A stretch of 64,000 nt of DNA from Aliiroseovarius sp. Z3 (GTDB lineage Bacteria > Pseudomonadota > Alphaproteobacteria > Rhodobacterales > Rhodobacteraceae): assembly GCF_029105185.1 (NCBI RefSeq), contig NZ_JAFMZK010000006.1, positions 124,001-188,000 of the forward strand, read 5' to 3'. Below the pieces are notes generated by a model, which did no database searches, had not been told where the DNA came from, and saw only the letters and a list, made by a program, of their open reading frames with translations. The translations under genes were made by a program, and so were the position numbers. Below are positions 25,498 through 35,743 of the stretch, one piece after another. How positions within the stretch are numbered: position 1 is the stretch's first letter; every line of letters begins with the position of its first letter.

Positions 25498-26577
25498 TCA
25501 GCTGGAGGGTATCTCGCCTTCGATGCCTTCGACATAGAAGCTCATACCAGCAAGCGTTCCGTCATCCGCCGTTTCGCCCTCGGCCAGCCAGGCTGACCCG
25601 TCCTGCTTGTTCAGCGGGCCCGTGAACGCGTGGTAGCTGCCATCTGCAAGGCTGTCGCGCAATGCCTCTGCTTCTGCTTTCACATCGGCAGGCACGGCGT
25701 CAGTGATCTCGCCAATTCCAACCATGCCAGCGCCAATGCCGTCCCAAGTCGACTTGCTTTCCCAGGTGCCATCCATGACGGCCTTGGTGCGCGCGATATA
25801 GTAGGGTGCCCAGTTGTCGATGATCGACGAGACACGCGGCATCGGGGCGTATTCCGACATATCCGAAGCCTGACCAAAGGTGATGATATTTCCGGCTTCC
25901 TGTGCAGCAGCTTGCGGCGCGGTCGAGTCGGTATGCTGCAGGATCACATCTGCGCCTTGTTCAATCAGAGCCTTGGCGGCGTCCGCTTCCTTGGCCGGAT
26001 CAAACCACGTATACGCCCAGATGATCTTGAACTGAACGTCCGGGTTGACCTTTTTGGCGTGGATATAGGCCGCGTTGATGCCGCGGATTACCTCGGGGAT
26101 AGGGAAGGACGCGATGTAACCGATGATATTCGACTTTGTCATCTTGCCGGCAATATGGCCCTGAACGGCCCGCCCTTCGTAGAAACGCGCGGAATAGACA
26201 GACACGTTCGGCGCAGTTTTATAGCCGGTGGCATGTTCGAACTTGATGTCCGGGAACTTCTCAGCCACCGCAACGGTTGCGTCCATGTAACCAAACGATG
26301 TGGTGAAGATCAGGTCCGCGCCAGACAGTGCCATCTGGGTGATCGCGCGTTCGGCGTCCGCACCTTCCGGCACGCTTTCCTGATAGATCGTTTCAACCTT
26401 ATCGCCGAATTCTTCCTCTACGGCCAAACGGCCCTGGTTGTGTTCGTAGGTCCATCCGCCGTCACCGACCGGACCGACAAAAATGAAGCCAACCTTTGTC
26501 TTGTCTTGCGCGATGGCTGCGCCGGACAATCCGGCGACCATGGCGAAACTGGCCACAAGTGTTCTTACTGCACGCAT
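25498..26577 (-). CDS. BMP-family ABC transporter substrate-binding protein
   Basis: 359 residues from an ATG with AAGGGAGA upstream; a longer reading is rejected because it runs into the channel gene. Signal peptide about 1-22 ending GAAIAQ, with no lipobox Cys. The mature N-terminus VGFIFVGPVGDGGWTYEHNQ is characteristic of the BMP/PnrA family, which bind nucleosides or purine-related ligands. Last gene of the xdh-transporter operon. It starts one base after the channel's stop codon (TGA-T-ATG), so translation is coupled to the K+ channel gene. Ligand is inferred from the xdh genes to be a purine or nucleoside. Confidence 0.88.
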   Translation of the reverse strand: MRAVRTLVASFAMVAGLSGAAIAQDKTKVGFIFVGPVGDGGWTYEHNQGRLAVEEEFGDKVETIYQESVPEGADAERAITQMALSGADLIFTTSFGYMDATVAVAEKFPDIKFEHATGYKTAPNVSVYSARFYEGRAVQGHIAGKMTKSNIIGYIASFPIPEVIRGINAAYIHAKKVNPDVQFKIIWAYTWFDPAKEADAAKALIEQGADVILQHTDSTAPQAAAQEAGNIITFGQASDMSEYAPMPRVSSIIDNWAPYYIARTKAVMDGTWESKSTWDGIGAGMVGIGEITDAVPADVKAEAEALRDSLADGSYHAFTGPLNKQDGSAWLAEGETADDGTLAGMSFYVEGIEGEIPSS

Positions 26578-26578
26578 A

Positions 26579-27367
26579 TCATTCTCCCTTGATGGATTGA
26601 GCAGGTTTCGTGTTTTCTTTTTCGCTGTCTCCGCCATTCTCGGCGGCCTCGCGAATACGTCGTTGAATATTTGTTTCACTTTCCAAAAGTGCGGCCGTCA
26701 CAATGGCAGACGGAACCGCGATGACCCCAAGCCCGATGAACAGCACGAAAGTTGTGAATATCTTGCCGCCGGGTGTGATCGGGAACATGTCACCATAGCC
26801 CACAGTTGTGAAACTGGCGACCGCCCACCACAGGCTATCGGGTATCGAGGTGAAGACTTCAGGTTGGGCATCATGTTCGAAAATATAGATCCCGACAGCC
26901 GAAACATAGAGCATCAGCCCCGCGATGACCCCAAAGACCATCAGTTCGCCGCGAACCTGCCGGAAGGCGACGACCAAACGTTCCATCGCGTGTGATCCGC
27001 GAAACAGTTTCAGCAAACGCACCAGGCGCAACAGGCGGAACGTGCGCACGACCATCCACTGCGGGGTCAGAAGCGCGATGGCTGGCGCGATGCTGAGAAG
27101 GTCGATGATCCCCCAGAAGCTGAACGCATAGCGCAGCGGTCGGGGGGCGGTGGTCAGTCGCGCAAGATATTCGAGTGAGAATACGATCAGCAGAAAGATC
27201 TCGAACCCCTGCAAGAGGTCACGCAAGTGAACAGGCAGTTGTGGCATTGTTTCAAGCGCGATGGCTATCGCCGAGGCGACAATCAGAATGTCCATCACAC
27301 GACCAAGATTCACGCTGCCCACGGGCTTGTGCCCGTCAAGGATCTCGTGAATGTCGTGTTTGATCAT
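26579..27367 (-). CDS. Voltage-gated-type potassium channel
   Basis: 262 residues, six membrane segments. S4 carries basic residues at every third position: R108, R111, R114, R117, K120 and R123. The pore filter is TTVGYGD (187-193). This is the full Kv/KvAP-like layout, with a short acidic/basic cytosolic tail (about 232-262) and no RCK/TrkA-N domain. It should conduct K+ across the inner membrane in response to potential. It is embedded between the permease gene (9 bases upstream) and the BMP gene (1 base downstream), in the same orientation, which is unexpected for a purine transport operon. Confidence 0.92.
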   Translation of the reverse strand: MIKHDIHEILDGHKPVGSVNLGRVMDILIVASAIAIALETMPQLPVHLRDLLQGFEIFLLIVFSLEYLARLTTAPRPLRYAFSFWGIIDLLSIAPAIALLTPQWMVVRTFRLLRLVRLLKLFRGSHAMERLVVAFRQVRGELMVFGVIAGLMLYVSAVGIYIFEHDAQPEVFTSIPDSLWWAVASFTTVGYGDMFPITPGGKIFTTFVLFIGLGVIAVPSAIVTAALLESETNIQRRIREAAENGGDSEKENTKPAQSIKGE

Positions 27368-27376
27368 CAGGAAGGC

Positions 27377-28300
27377 CTAGTGCGTCGCATGGAAGATGCG
27401 CCCCAGTGATCCGGGCGCGCCGTGATTGCCACGCAAAGAGATAACCACAAGCACAAGGATTGTCACGATATAGGGGCTCATCGCCAGGATTTCGACGGGG
27501 ATTGCGGCCCCTGCCGCCTGTAAATTCAGCTGCAGCACCGTGATGCCGCCGAATAGGTAAGCGCCCAGAAGCACGCGCCACGGGCGCCAACTGGCGAACA
27601 CAACAATGGCCAGGGCAATCCAACCGGCACCGGCGGTCATACCCTCGACCCACTGTGGCACCCTCACAAGGCTGACATAGGCCCCGCCCAATCCGGCGCA
27701 CGCACCACCAAAAGCGATGGCCAACAGCCGTACACGGATGACCTTGTAGCCAAGCGCGTGGGCCGCATCGTGGTTTTCCCCAACCCCGCGCAGGATAAGC
27801 CCGGCACGGGTGCGGGTCAGCACATACCATGTGACGGCCACGATGATCAGGCTGACATAGACCATCGGGTCATGACGAAACAGGATCGGGCCAAGCACTG
27901 GAATGTCGCTCAGCACCGGTATGTCCCACTTGGCCATACTGGGGGCTTTCATCCCCTCGTAGGGTTTGCCGATCAGCGAGGACAGGCCCAGACCGAACAG
28001 GGTCAGCCCCAATCCCGTGGCGACTTGGTTGGACATCAGGTAAAGCACCAACACGCCAAACAGCATCGAAAGCGCGGCTCCGGCAGCCGCGGCAGCAACA
28101 AAGCCCACGGCTGGGCTGCCGGTGTTGACGCCGATGGCAAAGCCGACCACCGCCCCGGTGATCATCATGCCTTCGACCCCAAGATTCAGAACGCCCGACT
28201 TTTCCACCACCGCTTCACCGATTGCAGCCAACAGGATCGGCGTGGCGGCAACCATCAGCGAGGCCAGAAGAAGAAGCGGGTTGATTTGACCAAGATCCAT
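27377..28300 (-). CDS. ABC transporter permease, BMP/nucleoside type (second)
   Basis: 307 residues, about eight to nine membrane segments, branched-chain/ribose-type permease fold. The conserved VVEKSGVLNLGVEGMMITGA segment near the N-terminus is typical of the YufQ/NupQ-type nucleoside permeases, and the cytoplasmic docking helix lies around ENHDAAHALGYKVIRVR. Works with the adjacent permease and the two-domain ATPase. 11 bases separate it from the upstream permease gene. Confidence 0.9.
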   Translation of the reverse strand: MDLGQINPLLLLASLMVAATPILLAAIGEAVVEKSGVLNLGVEGMMITGAVVGFAIGVNTGSPAVGFVAAAAAGAALSMLFGVLVLYLMSNQVATGLGLTLFGLGLSSLIGKPYEGMKAPSMAKWDIPVLSDIPVLGPILFRHDPMVYVSLIIVAVTWYVLTRTRAGLILRGVGENHDAAHALGYKVIRVRLLAIAFGGACAGLGGAYVSLVRVPQWVEGMTAGAGWIALAIVVFASWRPWRVLLGAYLFGGITVLQLNLQAAGAAIPVEILAMSPYIVTILVLVVISLRGNHGAPGSLGRIFHATH

Positions 28301-28311
28301 CGTCGCTCTCC

Positions 28312-29397
28312 TTATGCCGGAACGGTTTTGTTGAAGCGGATGCGGTAATGCGACAGCACATCCATCGCCAGAAGGAAGAACATCAACATGCCTTGAAACA
28401 TCTGGATCGCGGCGGCGGGCAAACCCAGCATGAGCTGCGCCAGCTCGCCCCCGATATAGGTCAGCGCCATCAGAAGCCCGGCCAGCAGAATGCCGATGGG
28501 ATGCAAGCGGCCCAGAAAGGCGACGATGATCGCGGTGAAGCCGTAACCGGAGTTGAAGTCGATGGTGACCTGGCCGGATGGGCCCGACACCTCGAACAAT
28601 CCGGCAAGCCCGGCCAGCGCCCCCGATGTGCCAAGGCAGAACAGGATCAACCGGCTGGGATTGACCCCTGCGAACCGGGCCGCGCGCGGGGCTTCACCGG
28701 TCAGGCGCACCTGAAAGCCCAGCATATGCCGGGTCAGAAGCACATAGGCGAAGATGACGGCAACAAACGCGGCGGCCACACCCCAGTGCATGCCCGTGCC
28801 GCTGATCAGTTCGGCGTTATAGGCGGCAGGGAAATCGCGGAAGTTGCGTGAGCCGGGGAAGCCCATCCCCTCGGGGTTCTTCAACAATCCCTGACTGACC
28901 GAGGCCAACAGGTTCTCGGCCACATAGACCAGCATCAGGCTGACAAGGATTTCGTTGGTGCCGAATTTCACTTTCAAAAGGCCGGGGATCATCGCCCAGA
29001 TCCAACCGCCCAACGCGCCCGCCAGCACCATTGCGGGGAAGATCAGAACGCTTTCGGACGGATAGAAGGCCAATCCGACACCCGCACCACAGATCGCGCC
29101 GATGATATACTGACCCTCGGCCCCGATGTTCCAGATACCTGCACGAAATCCAAGGCTCAGCCCGATTGCGATCAGGATCAATGGGGCGGCCTTGACCAAT
29201 AGTTGGGGGCGCGAGTAGGGACCGAAGGTTTCGTGAAAAAGCGGATCCCAGAAGATTGTGCGGATCGCCTCCAACGGCGGCTTACCAAGCATCCAAAACA
29301 TGAAACCGCCTGCAATCATCGTGGCAATAACCGCCAATATGGGCGTGAAACCTGCCCAGAACTGCGATGGTTGGGGACGTTTTTCCAGATGTATCAT
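28312..29397 (-). CDS. ABC transporter permease, BMP/nucleoside type (first)
   Basis: 361 residues, membrane permease of the YufP/NupP type. An N-terminal cytosolic stretch is followed by about eight to ten hydrophobic segments; FRAGIWNIGAEGQYIIGAI is the family motif. The docking region appears as GEAPRAARFAGVNPSRLI. Its ATG overlaps the ATPase stop codon (ATGA). Partner of the permease that follows. Confidence 0.9.
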   Translation of the reverse strand: MIHLEKRPQPSQFWAGFTPILAVIATMIAGGFMFWMLGKPPLEAIRTIFWDPLFHETFGPYSRPQLLVKAAPLILIAIGLSLGFRAGIWNIGAEGQYIIGAICGAGVGLAFYPSESVLIFPAMVLAGALGGWIWAMIPGLLKVKFGTNEILVSLMLVYVAENLLASVSQGLLKNPEGMGFPGSRNFRDFPAAYNAELISGTGMHWGVAAAFVAVIFAYVLLTRHMLGFQVRLTGEAPRAARFAGVNPSRLILFCLGTSGALAGLAGLFEVSGPSGQVTIDFNSGYGFTAIIVAFLGRLHPIGILLAGLLMALTYIGGELAQLMLGLPAAAIQMFQGMLMFFLLAMDVLSHYRIRFNKTVPA

Positions 29398-30923
29398 GCT
29401 GCCGTCTCCCGCTCGCCACCACCCATCATCAGGCCGATCGTTTCAACATCCAGCCCCTGCGTGGGCACCGGATCGGCCAGACGTCCCTCGTTCAACGCCG
29501 TGAAGCGGTCCGAGATTTCCATCAACTCGTCCAAGTCCTGACTGATCACAATCACCGCTGCGCCATGATGGGCAAGGTCCAGAAGGGATTGCCGGATCGC
29601 AGCCGCAGCCGAGGCATCCACCCCCCATGTCGGTTGGTTCACCACCAGCACATCAGGCCGTTGCAGCACCTCGCGTCCAATGACGAATTTCTGCAGGTTC
29701 CCACCTGACAGCGATCCTGCGGTGTTATCAGGCCCCGGTGTTCGCACGTCAAAGTCCTTGATGATCTTGCGCGCGAACTGTTCCGTCTTGCCCCAACGCA
29801 GAAATCCACGTTTGACGAGCTTTTCGCGCACCGAACCTGTCAGCAGGGCGTTTTCCGTCAAGCTCATATCAGGCGCTGCCGAATGGCCCAGACGTTCTTC
29901 AGGCGCGGTCAACAATCCACGTGCGCGTCGGGCGTTCGGGTGCATCATTCCGATATCTTCATCGGCCAGTTTGATCGTGCCGCTCTGCGCGCGCCCTTCG
30001 CCTGACAGAACGGCCAGCAGCTCATCCTGTCCGTTGCCCGCGACACCGCCGATGCCCAGCACCTCGCCTTTGCGCACCTCAAGCGAGATGTTGCGGAGAC
30101 TGGTGCCAAACTCGGTCGGGGATGTCATTGACACATCTGACATTGCCAACGCCACTGCGCCGGGTTCTGCGGATTCTCGGAAGGGCACATGAAGCGTGTC
30201 GCCCACCATCATTTCGGCCAGTTGGCGCGCCGATTTTTCACGCGGATCGCATGTATCGACAACCTTGCCCAATCTCAGAACGGTGGCGTGTTCACACAAG
30301 GACCGGATCTCTTCCAACTTGTGCGAGATATACAGGATCGCGGTGCCCTCGGCGGTCAGTTTGCGCAGGGTTTCAAAAAGAATGTCGACCTCTTGCGGGG
30401 TCAGAACCGATGTTGGTTCATCCATGATCAACAGCTTCGGGTCTTGCAGAAGACAGCGAATGATTTCGACGCGTTGTCGTTCCCCGGCCGACAGCTCACC
30501 CACGATCCGCCCCGGATCAAGCGGCAGGCCATAGGCGTGGCTGACTTCGCGGATGCGCGCGGACAGGGCGCGCCGGTCGGGGGGATTGTCCATGCCAAGC
30601 GATATGTTTTCAGCGACGGAAAGCGCGTTGAACAGGCTGAAATGCTGAAACACCATGGTGACGCCGGAGCTGCGGGCGGCTGCCGGATTGACCGGCGCAA
30701 AACTTTCGCCGCGCAGCGTCATATGGCCCGCATCAGGCTTGACCAGGCCATAGATCATTTTCACCAGCGTAGATTTACCCGCCCCGTTTTCTCCCAGCAA
30801 GGCGTGAACCTCGCCCGGCAGGATCGAGAACGAGACCTGATCATTGGCCACGACACCGGGATAGGCTTTGGTCATCCCCTCAAGTGTCAATAGCGCGTTT
30901 TGGTGGCGCGTGTCCCCTGTCAC
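29394..30923 (-). CDS. ABC transporter ATP-binding protein, two-domain nucleoside type
   Basis: 509 residues from a GTG with GGGGGA upstream. The start lies inside the end of xdhC (44-base overlap). The first ATPase domain is complete: GENGAGKST (44-52), ELSAGERQRVEI signature, LLIMDEPTSVL. The second has a degenerate P-loop (GVAGNGQDEL, Lys replaced by Gln) but keeps LSGGNLQKFVIGRE, as in RbsA/MglA and nucleoside importers. Energises the two permeases downstream. The deep overlap with xdhC ties purine oxidation to uptake. Confidence 0.9.
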   Translation of the reverse strand: MTGDTRHQNALLTLEGMTKAYPGVVANDQVSFSILPGEVHALLGENGAGKSTLVKMIYGLVKPDAGHMTLRGESFAPVNPAAARSSGVTMVFQHFSLFNALSVAENISLGMDNPPDRRALSARIREVSHAYGLPLDPGRIVGELSAGERQRVEIIRCLLQDPKLLIMDEPTSVLTPQEVDILFETLRKLTAEGTAILYISHKLEEIRSLCEHATVLRLGKVVDTCDPREKSARQLAEMMVGDTLHVPFRESAEPGAVALAMSDVSMTSPTEFGTSLRNISLEVRKGEVLGIGGVAGNGQDELLAVLSGEGRAQSGTIKLADEDIGMMHPNARRARGLLTAPEERLGHSAAPDMSLTENALLTGSVREKLVKRGFLRWGKTEQFARKIIKDFDVRTPGPDNTAGSLSGGNLQKFVIGREVLQRPDVLVVNQPTWGVDASAAAAIRQSLLDLAHHGAAVIVISQDLDELMEISDRFTALNEGRLADPVPTQGLDVETIGLMMGGGERETAA

Positions 30924-31872
30924 CTGGCATTCCCCCGTTGTTTTTTTCGTTGCTTGCCATGCTGTTAAGTAGCGTAGCAGCGACCCCGATCGCAATGGCT
31001 TGCGGGGTCTTTCCAAGGCCCGGGTCACCCATCGGGCATTGAATAGTGTTTATCTGCGCGGCGCTGTGGCCAAGGTCGGTCAAGCGTCGCCGAAAGCGAA
31101 CCCATTTGGTTGCGGACCCGATCAAACCAGCGCTGGCAAAGTCGCGTGACAGAACCGCATGGCAGATTTCCAGATCAAGGCTGTGACTATAGGTCAGGAT
31201 CAGGTGATGAGCGTTCGGTGGAGCCATCCGTGCCGCCACGGCGGGATTGGGGGCTGGCAGTGCTGAAACATTGGTGGGAATGGTTGTCGGAAACCGGTCA
31301 ACCGATGTATCGACCCATGTGATCGCCACATTAGCCAGAGGCGACAGCACATCGACAAGCGCGCGCCCAACGTGACCGGCCCCGAAGATCCAGACAGGGA
31401 TGGTTGGGCAAGCCAGTGGCTCGATTATCCATCCGTTTAGCAGCTGGGGTAATGGACGCAGTCCTTTGGCCCGTGCCTGATCCAGAACACGTTTGACGGC
31501 CAACGGGATCGCGTCCGAGGCGGTCACCGGGCGCGCCACAACAGCGTCCCGCACATGTTGTGCAAGATCGTCAGCGGTGTAGCATTCCGTTAACAGCGTG
31601 ACAGCGCCTCCGCAGCATTGACCAAGCTCCGGTCCCAGTGGCACACGTTTCAGGGCAGCGCTTCTGCCACTTGCCAACAAGTTTCGTGCGGCGATGGTGG
31701 CGCGATGCTCCAACTCCCCTCCACCAATCGTGCCACTTTGCCCTTCCTGCCAGACCAGCATCGCGGCGCCCACCTCGCGCGGGGTCGATCCGGCGGTGTC
31801 GGCCACGACAACACGGGCAACGGGACCGTGCCGGGCGATGGTGTCGGCAAGCTGGGTCAGATCGAAGCTCAT
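30880..31872 (-). CDS. xdhC: Xanthine dehydrogenase accessory protein XdhC
   Basis: 330 residues from the ATG that overlaps the xdhB stop (ATGA); a longer upstream reading lies within xdhB. XdhC binds and sulfurates or delivers molybdenum cofactor to the XdhB subunit. The N-terminal domain has the conserved CCGG of LGQCCGGAV and TIGGGELEHRA. The C-terminal half is a Rossmann-like domain (IFGAGHVGRALVDVLS). A clear functional set with xdhA and xdhB. Confidence 0.93.
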   Translation of the reverse strand: MSFDLTQLADTIARHGPVARVVVADTAGSTPREVGAAMLVWQEGQSGTIGGGELEHRATIAARNLLASGRSAALKRVPLGPELGQCCGGAVTLLTECYTADDLAQHVRDAVVARPVTASDAIPLAVKRVLDQARAKGLRPLPQLLNGWIIEPLACPTIPVWIFGAGHVGRALVDVLSPLANVAITWVDTSVDRFPTTIPTNVSALPAPNPAVAARMAPPNAHHLILTYSHSLDLEICHAVLSRDFASAGLIGSATKWVRFRRRLTDLGHSAAQINTIQCPMGDPGLGKTPQAIAIGVAATLLNSMASNEKNNGGMPGDRGHAPPKRAIDT

Positions 31873-34145
31873 CCGGCGCGCACCCGTTCTATGGCGTTCA
31901 GGATTTCCTCGGCCGTGGCGGGGGCATTCAGGGCGTGATATCCGTCGCCGCAGGCCGATACCGCGTCCGCCAGCGCAAGCCATGCGGAAATACCCAGCAT
32001 CAGGGGCGGCTCGCCCACAGCCTTCGAACGGAAGATCGTATCCTCTTGGTTGGGTTGATCCCAGAGATCAACATTGAAGATGCGCGGGCGATCCGAACAC
32101 GCGGGGATTTTATAGGTCGACGGTGCGTGCGTGCGAAGCTGACCTTTGCCGTCCCAGACCAGCTCTTCGGTGGTTAGCCAGCCTGCCCCCTGCACATAGC
32201 CGCCCTCAACCTGCCCGATATCCAAGGCAGGATTCAGGCTGCTGCCCGCATCATGCAGGATGTCGGTGCGCAGAATACGGTTTTCGCCGGTCAGCGCGTC
32301 TATGACAACCTCGGTCAACGCGACGCCATGGGCAAAATACAGGAACGGGCGGCCTTGTCCCTTCATTCGATCCCAATTGATATCGGGTGTTTTATAGAAC
32401 CCGGTGGCAGACAAGCTAACACGTGCCTCATAGGCTGAAGCGGCGGCCTTGGCGAAGCCAAGGGTTTGCCCTTCCGGTCCGCACAGCTTGTTTTCTTCGA
32501 AGGTGATGTCACCCGCGGCGCACCCCCAAAGTTCCGCGATATGTTCAGCTATACGTTCGCGTATGGTCAAGCACGCCGCCTGCACCGCCATCCCGTTCAG
32601 GTCAGACCCCGAGGATGCGGCCGTGGCCGAGGTGTTGGGCACTTTCGCCGTGTCGGTCGCGGTGATCCTGACCGCCTCGACAGGCACGCCAAAGCACCGT
32701 GCGGCGACCTGAGCGACTTTCTGGAACAGCCCTTGTCCCATTTCAGTGCCGCCATGGTTCATGCGGATCGACCCGTCGGCATAAACATGCACCAGCGCGC
32801 CCGCCTGATTCAGATGGGTCAGGGTGAAGCTGATCCCGAATTTGACCGGAGAATAGGCGAGGCCCTTTTTCAGGATCGGATGATCTGCGTTGAACGCATC
32901 CACCTTTGCCCGTCGTGCGGCATAGTCCGCCCGATCCAGTAACGCGTCGGTCATGGCCGGAACGTGGAACCCTTCGATGGTCTGGCCGTAATGCGTGGTC
33001 TGCCCGTCGCGATAGAAATTGACCCGCCGCACCTGAACAGGGTCCAATCCGCGCGCGGCGGCGACGTGATCCAGTATACGCTCGATCCCCAACACGCCTT
33101 GCGGGCCACCAAAGCCACGGAATGCCGTGGCCGAGGCTGTGTTGGTCTTCAGTCGATGGCTTTCGATCCGCACGGCGGGCAGGTGATAGGCATTGTCGGC
33201 ATGCAGCATCGCACGATCCGCCACTGGCAAGGACAAGTCCTGCGACCAGCCGCAGCGGGCAAGTTGCGTGACCTCCAACCCCAATAGGCGTCCGTCGCCA
33301 TCCACGCCCGCGCGATAGCTGATGCGGAAATCGTGGCGTTTGCCGGTGATCACCATGTCGTCGTCGCGGTCATAGCGCATCTTGCAGGGGCGTCCCGTGC
33401 GCCGGGCCGCGACGGCACAGGCCACGGCCAGCGCGTTGCCCTGGCTTTCCTTACCGCCAAAGCCACCGCCCATCCGGCGGGTTTCAACGCGAATACCGTG
33501 CATGGGCACGCCCAACGCCTCGGCCACCTTGTGTTGGATTTCTGTCGGGTGCTGGGTCGAACTGTGAACCAGCATGTCACCCGCTTCCTGCGGGATCGCC
33601 AGCGCGGCCTGACCTTCCAGATAGAAATGCTCCTGCCCGCCCATCTCGAACGACCCGGTCAGGGTGTGTGGCGCGGATTGGATGGCGTCGGCAGCATCGC
33701 CGCGCGCCCAGATCACCGGGCCGCCTTCGAACCGGCTGTCTGCTTCCATCGCCTCGTCTATGGTCAGGATAGCGGGGCGTGGGTCGATGGTAATCTTGGC
33801 CTTTCGGGCGGCTTTGCGGGCGGCAAGATGCGAGGTTGCGACCACAAGGAATATCGGCTGACCGTGATAGAAAACCTCGCCTTGTGCCAACATAGGCTCG
33901 TCATGGACCGAGGGTGACACATCGTTGGCATGGGGTAAATCAATAGCGGTCAGCACGTCCACCACGCCGGGCGACTGACGCACCTTCGACAAATCGGCAT
34001 GGGTGATGACGCCGCGCGCCACATCGCTCAGTCCAAATGCCAGATGCAGGCAATTGGCCGGTGTCGGAATGTCATCGACATATCGTGCCTCGCCGGTCAC
34101 GTGCAGACGGCCTGAATCGTGGGGAAGGGGATGACCGAGGCTCAT
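31869..34145 (-). CDS. xdhB: Xanthine dehydrogenase molybdopterin-binding subunit
   Basis: 758 residues. Carries the molybdenum active site that hydroxylates hypoxanthine and xanthine. Visible family signatures are [42 protein letters not shown] and, near the C-terminus, [11 protein letters not shown], whose Glu is the catalytic base in the Rhodobacter capsulatus enzyme. Start ATG overlaps the xdhA stop (ATGA). Forms the alpha2-beta2 enzyme with XdhA; needs XdhC for cofactor insertion. Confidence 0.95.
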   Translation of the reverse strand: MSLGHPLPHDSGRLHVTGEARYVDDIPTPANCLHLAFGLSDVARGVITHADLSKVRQSPGVVDVLTAIDLPHANDVSPSVHDEPMLAQGEVFYHGQPIFLVVATSHLAARKAARKAKITIDPRPAILTIDEAMEADSRFEGGPVIWARGDAADAIQSAPHTLTGSFEMGGQEHFYLEGQAALAIPQEAGDMLVHSSTQHPTEIQHKVAEALGVPMHGIRVETRRMGGGFGGKESQGNALAVACAVAARRTGRPCKMRYDRDDDMVITGKRHDFRISYRAGVDGDGRLLGLEVTQLARCGWSQDLSLPVADRAMLHADNAYHLPAVRIESHRLKTNTASATAFRGFGGPQGVLGIERILDHVAAARGLDPVQVRRVNFYRDGQTTHYGQTIEGFHVPAMTDALLDRADYAARRAKVDAFNADHPILKKGLAYSPVKFGISFTLTHLNQAGALVHVYADGSIRMNHGGTEMGQGLFQKVAQVAARCFGVPVEAVRITATDTAKVPNTSATAASSGSDLNGMAVQAACLTIRERIAEHIAELWGCAAGDITFEENKLCGPEGQTLGFAKAAASAYEARVSLSATGFYKTPDINWDRMKGQGRPFLYFAHGVALTEVVIDALTGENRILRTDILHDAGSSLNPALDIGQVEGGYVQGAGWLTTEELVWDGKGQLRTHAPSTYKIPACSDRPRIFNVDLWDQPNQEDTIFRSKAVGEPPLMLGISAWLALADAVSACGDGYHALNAPATAEEILNAIERVRAG

Positions 34146-35512
34146 GGCTGCACCTCAAGCACGGATGCCGTCAGCCCCTGATCTTCATGCCAATAGCGCA
34201 AGAGCAAGTTGCGCGCCGTTTCCATTCGATAACTGGCCGAGGCGCGCATATCGGACATCGGCGTGAAGTCTTTTTCAAACATTGGAAGCACGGCGCGTAT
34301 TGTCGCCTCGGACCACGATTTTCCAATCAGGGCCGCTTCAACATGGGAGGCGCGTTTTGGAATGCCAGCCATGCCCCCAAAGGCGATGCGGGCATCTTCG
34401 ACGGTGCCGTCATTTACCGCTATGTTGAATGCCCCCAATACGGCCGAGATATCCTGGTCGAACCGTTTCGACAGTTTATAGACACGAAGCCGGTCGGGCT
34501 GACGGTCGAACGAAATTGCCTCGACAAATTCGCCGGGGCGGCGATCCTGTTTGCCGTAATCGATAAAGAAGTCTTCCAGCGGGATTGCCCGTGTCTCGGA
34601 CCCACGCCGCAAATGCAAGGTGGCGCCAAGGGCGATCAACGCGGGCGGCGTGTCGCCAATGGGCGAGCCATTCGCGATGTTTCCCCCGACGGTCGCCACG
34701 TTGCGCACTTGGATCGAGGCGAAGCGGCGCAGCATCTCGGCAAAATGTGGATAGTGCGGAGCAATCGCCCCGCGCAGATTTTCCAGTGTTACGCCCGCGC
34801 CTATGCGGATCTTGTCGTCTCGGATGTGAATGTCTTTCAGGTCTTTGACGCCGTTCAGGAAGATCACCGGGTTCAAATCTCGCAGCGCCTTGGTGGCCCA
34901 AAGCCCGACATCTGTTGCGCCCGCAATCAGGGTCGAATGGGGCGAGGTCATCAACGCATGTGCAAGTTCGTCCAGTGTTTCGGGCCGCGTTGGGTCTTTT
35001 TCGTCTGCCGTATCCGGCATCGTGCCTGCACAGGGGTCAAATCCTTTTGGCACGGCTTCATGGGTGGCGTCGTCGGCGGCCCGAATGATCGGGGCATAGC
35101 CTGTGCATCGACACAGATTGCCCGCCAACACATCGTCATGGTTCTGATCACCGTTCAGATGCGCAGCGGTTAGCGACATGGTGATGCCGGGCGTGCAAAA
35201 GCCGCATTGCGACCCGTGCCTTTCGACCATCGCTTCCTGAATCGGGTGAAGCTGGTCGCCCTGCGCCAGCCCCTCGACCGTTGTCAGGGATTTACCGTTC
35301 AACTGCCCCAGAAACAGGATGCACGCATTGACGGCCTTCGCACCATGCGCGTCGGCAACCATGATCGTGCAAGCGCCGCAATCGCCTTCGTTGCAGCCTT
35401 CCTTGGTGCCGGTCAGCCCCCGCGTGTCGCGCAACCAATCCAGCGTGGTCCGCGTGGGGTCCACGTCACGTAGAGTCACACTCTCTCCGTTCAGAAGAAA
35501 GGCGATATCCAT
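34142..35512 (-). CDS. xdhA: Xanthine dehydrogenase Fe-S/FAD subunit
   Basis: 456 residues. The N-terminal plant-type 2Fe-2S site is CNEGDCGAC plus a distal Cys. The second 2Fe-2S helical domain has CGFCTPG and CRCTGY. The FAD domain (about 190-370) shows [17 protein letters not shown]. Passes electrons from the Mo centre of XdhB to NAD+. First gene of the minus-strand operon. Upstream 231 bases separate it from a divergent VOC gene and contain a TGTATAC-type dyad, a candidate operator. Confidence 0.95.
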   Translation of the reverse strand: MDIAFLLNGESVTLRDVDPTRTTLDWLRDTRGLTGTKEGCNEGDCGACTIMVADAHGAKAVNACILFLGQLNGKSLTTVEGLAQGDQLHPIQEAMVERHGSQCGFCTPGITMSLTAAHLNGDQNHDDVLAGNLCRCTGYAPIIRAADDATHEAVPKGFDPCAGTMPDTADEKDPTRPETLDELAHALMTSPHSTLIAGATDVGLWATKALRDLNPVIFLNGVKDLKDIHIRDDKIRIGAGVTLENLRGAIAPHYPHFAEMLRRFASIQVRNVATVGGNIANGSPIGDTPPALIALGATLHLRRGSETRAIPLEDFFIDYGKQDRRPGEFVEAISFDRQPDRLRVYKLSKRFDQDISAVLGAFNIAVNDGTVEDARIAFGGMAGIPKRASHVEAALIGKSWSEATIRAVLPMFEKDFTPMSDMRASASYRMETARNLLLRYWHEDQGLTASVLEVQP

Positions 35513-35709
35513 GAGGTTCGTCCTGCCGCGTTACCCTGTTGTGGCCCCATTTTGCCTGTCTTCGAGGCGGCGTAGAAAACAAGCGGGGTTTTATTGTGTC
35601 GGTTAAGCAAAGCCGAGAATCGGCGTTCTGGCAAGAAATTCCTTCTTTTCACCAATGGTCCGGCGTTGGGGGAGGACAGGGATCGGGTCGGTTGCGATTG
35701 CCGAGATAA

Positions 35710-35727
35710 TGTATACAATGGCATACA
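35710..35727. promoter_or_regulatory. TGTATAC dyad in the xdhA / VOC intergenic region
   Basis: TGTATAC (35710-35716)-AATG-GCATACA (35721-35727) is an inverted repeat matching at six of seven positions. Such TGTATAC-type dyads are typical of GntR-family operators. It is 17 bases before the VOC ATG and about 200 bases from xdhA, so control of the VOC gene is more direct. A role for the xdh operon is only possible. No GntR gene is present nearby. Confidence 0.4.
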
Positions 35728-35743
35728 TGCTGGGAGATTGCTG

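Noticed and set aside
31873-31983. Longer xdhC start overlapping xdhB by over 100 bases
   Set aside because: The ATG at 31872 gives the family start and the usual ATGA junction.
35612-35624. GCCGA-GAA-TCGGC hairpin in the xdhA/VOC gap
   Set aside because: Only a 5-base stem without T run; too weak to call a terminator or operator.
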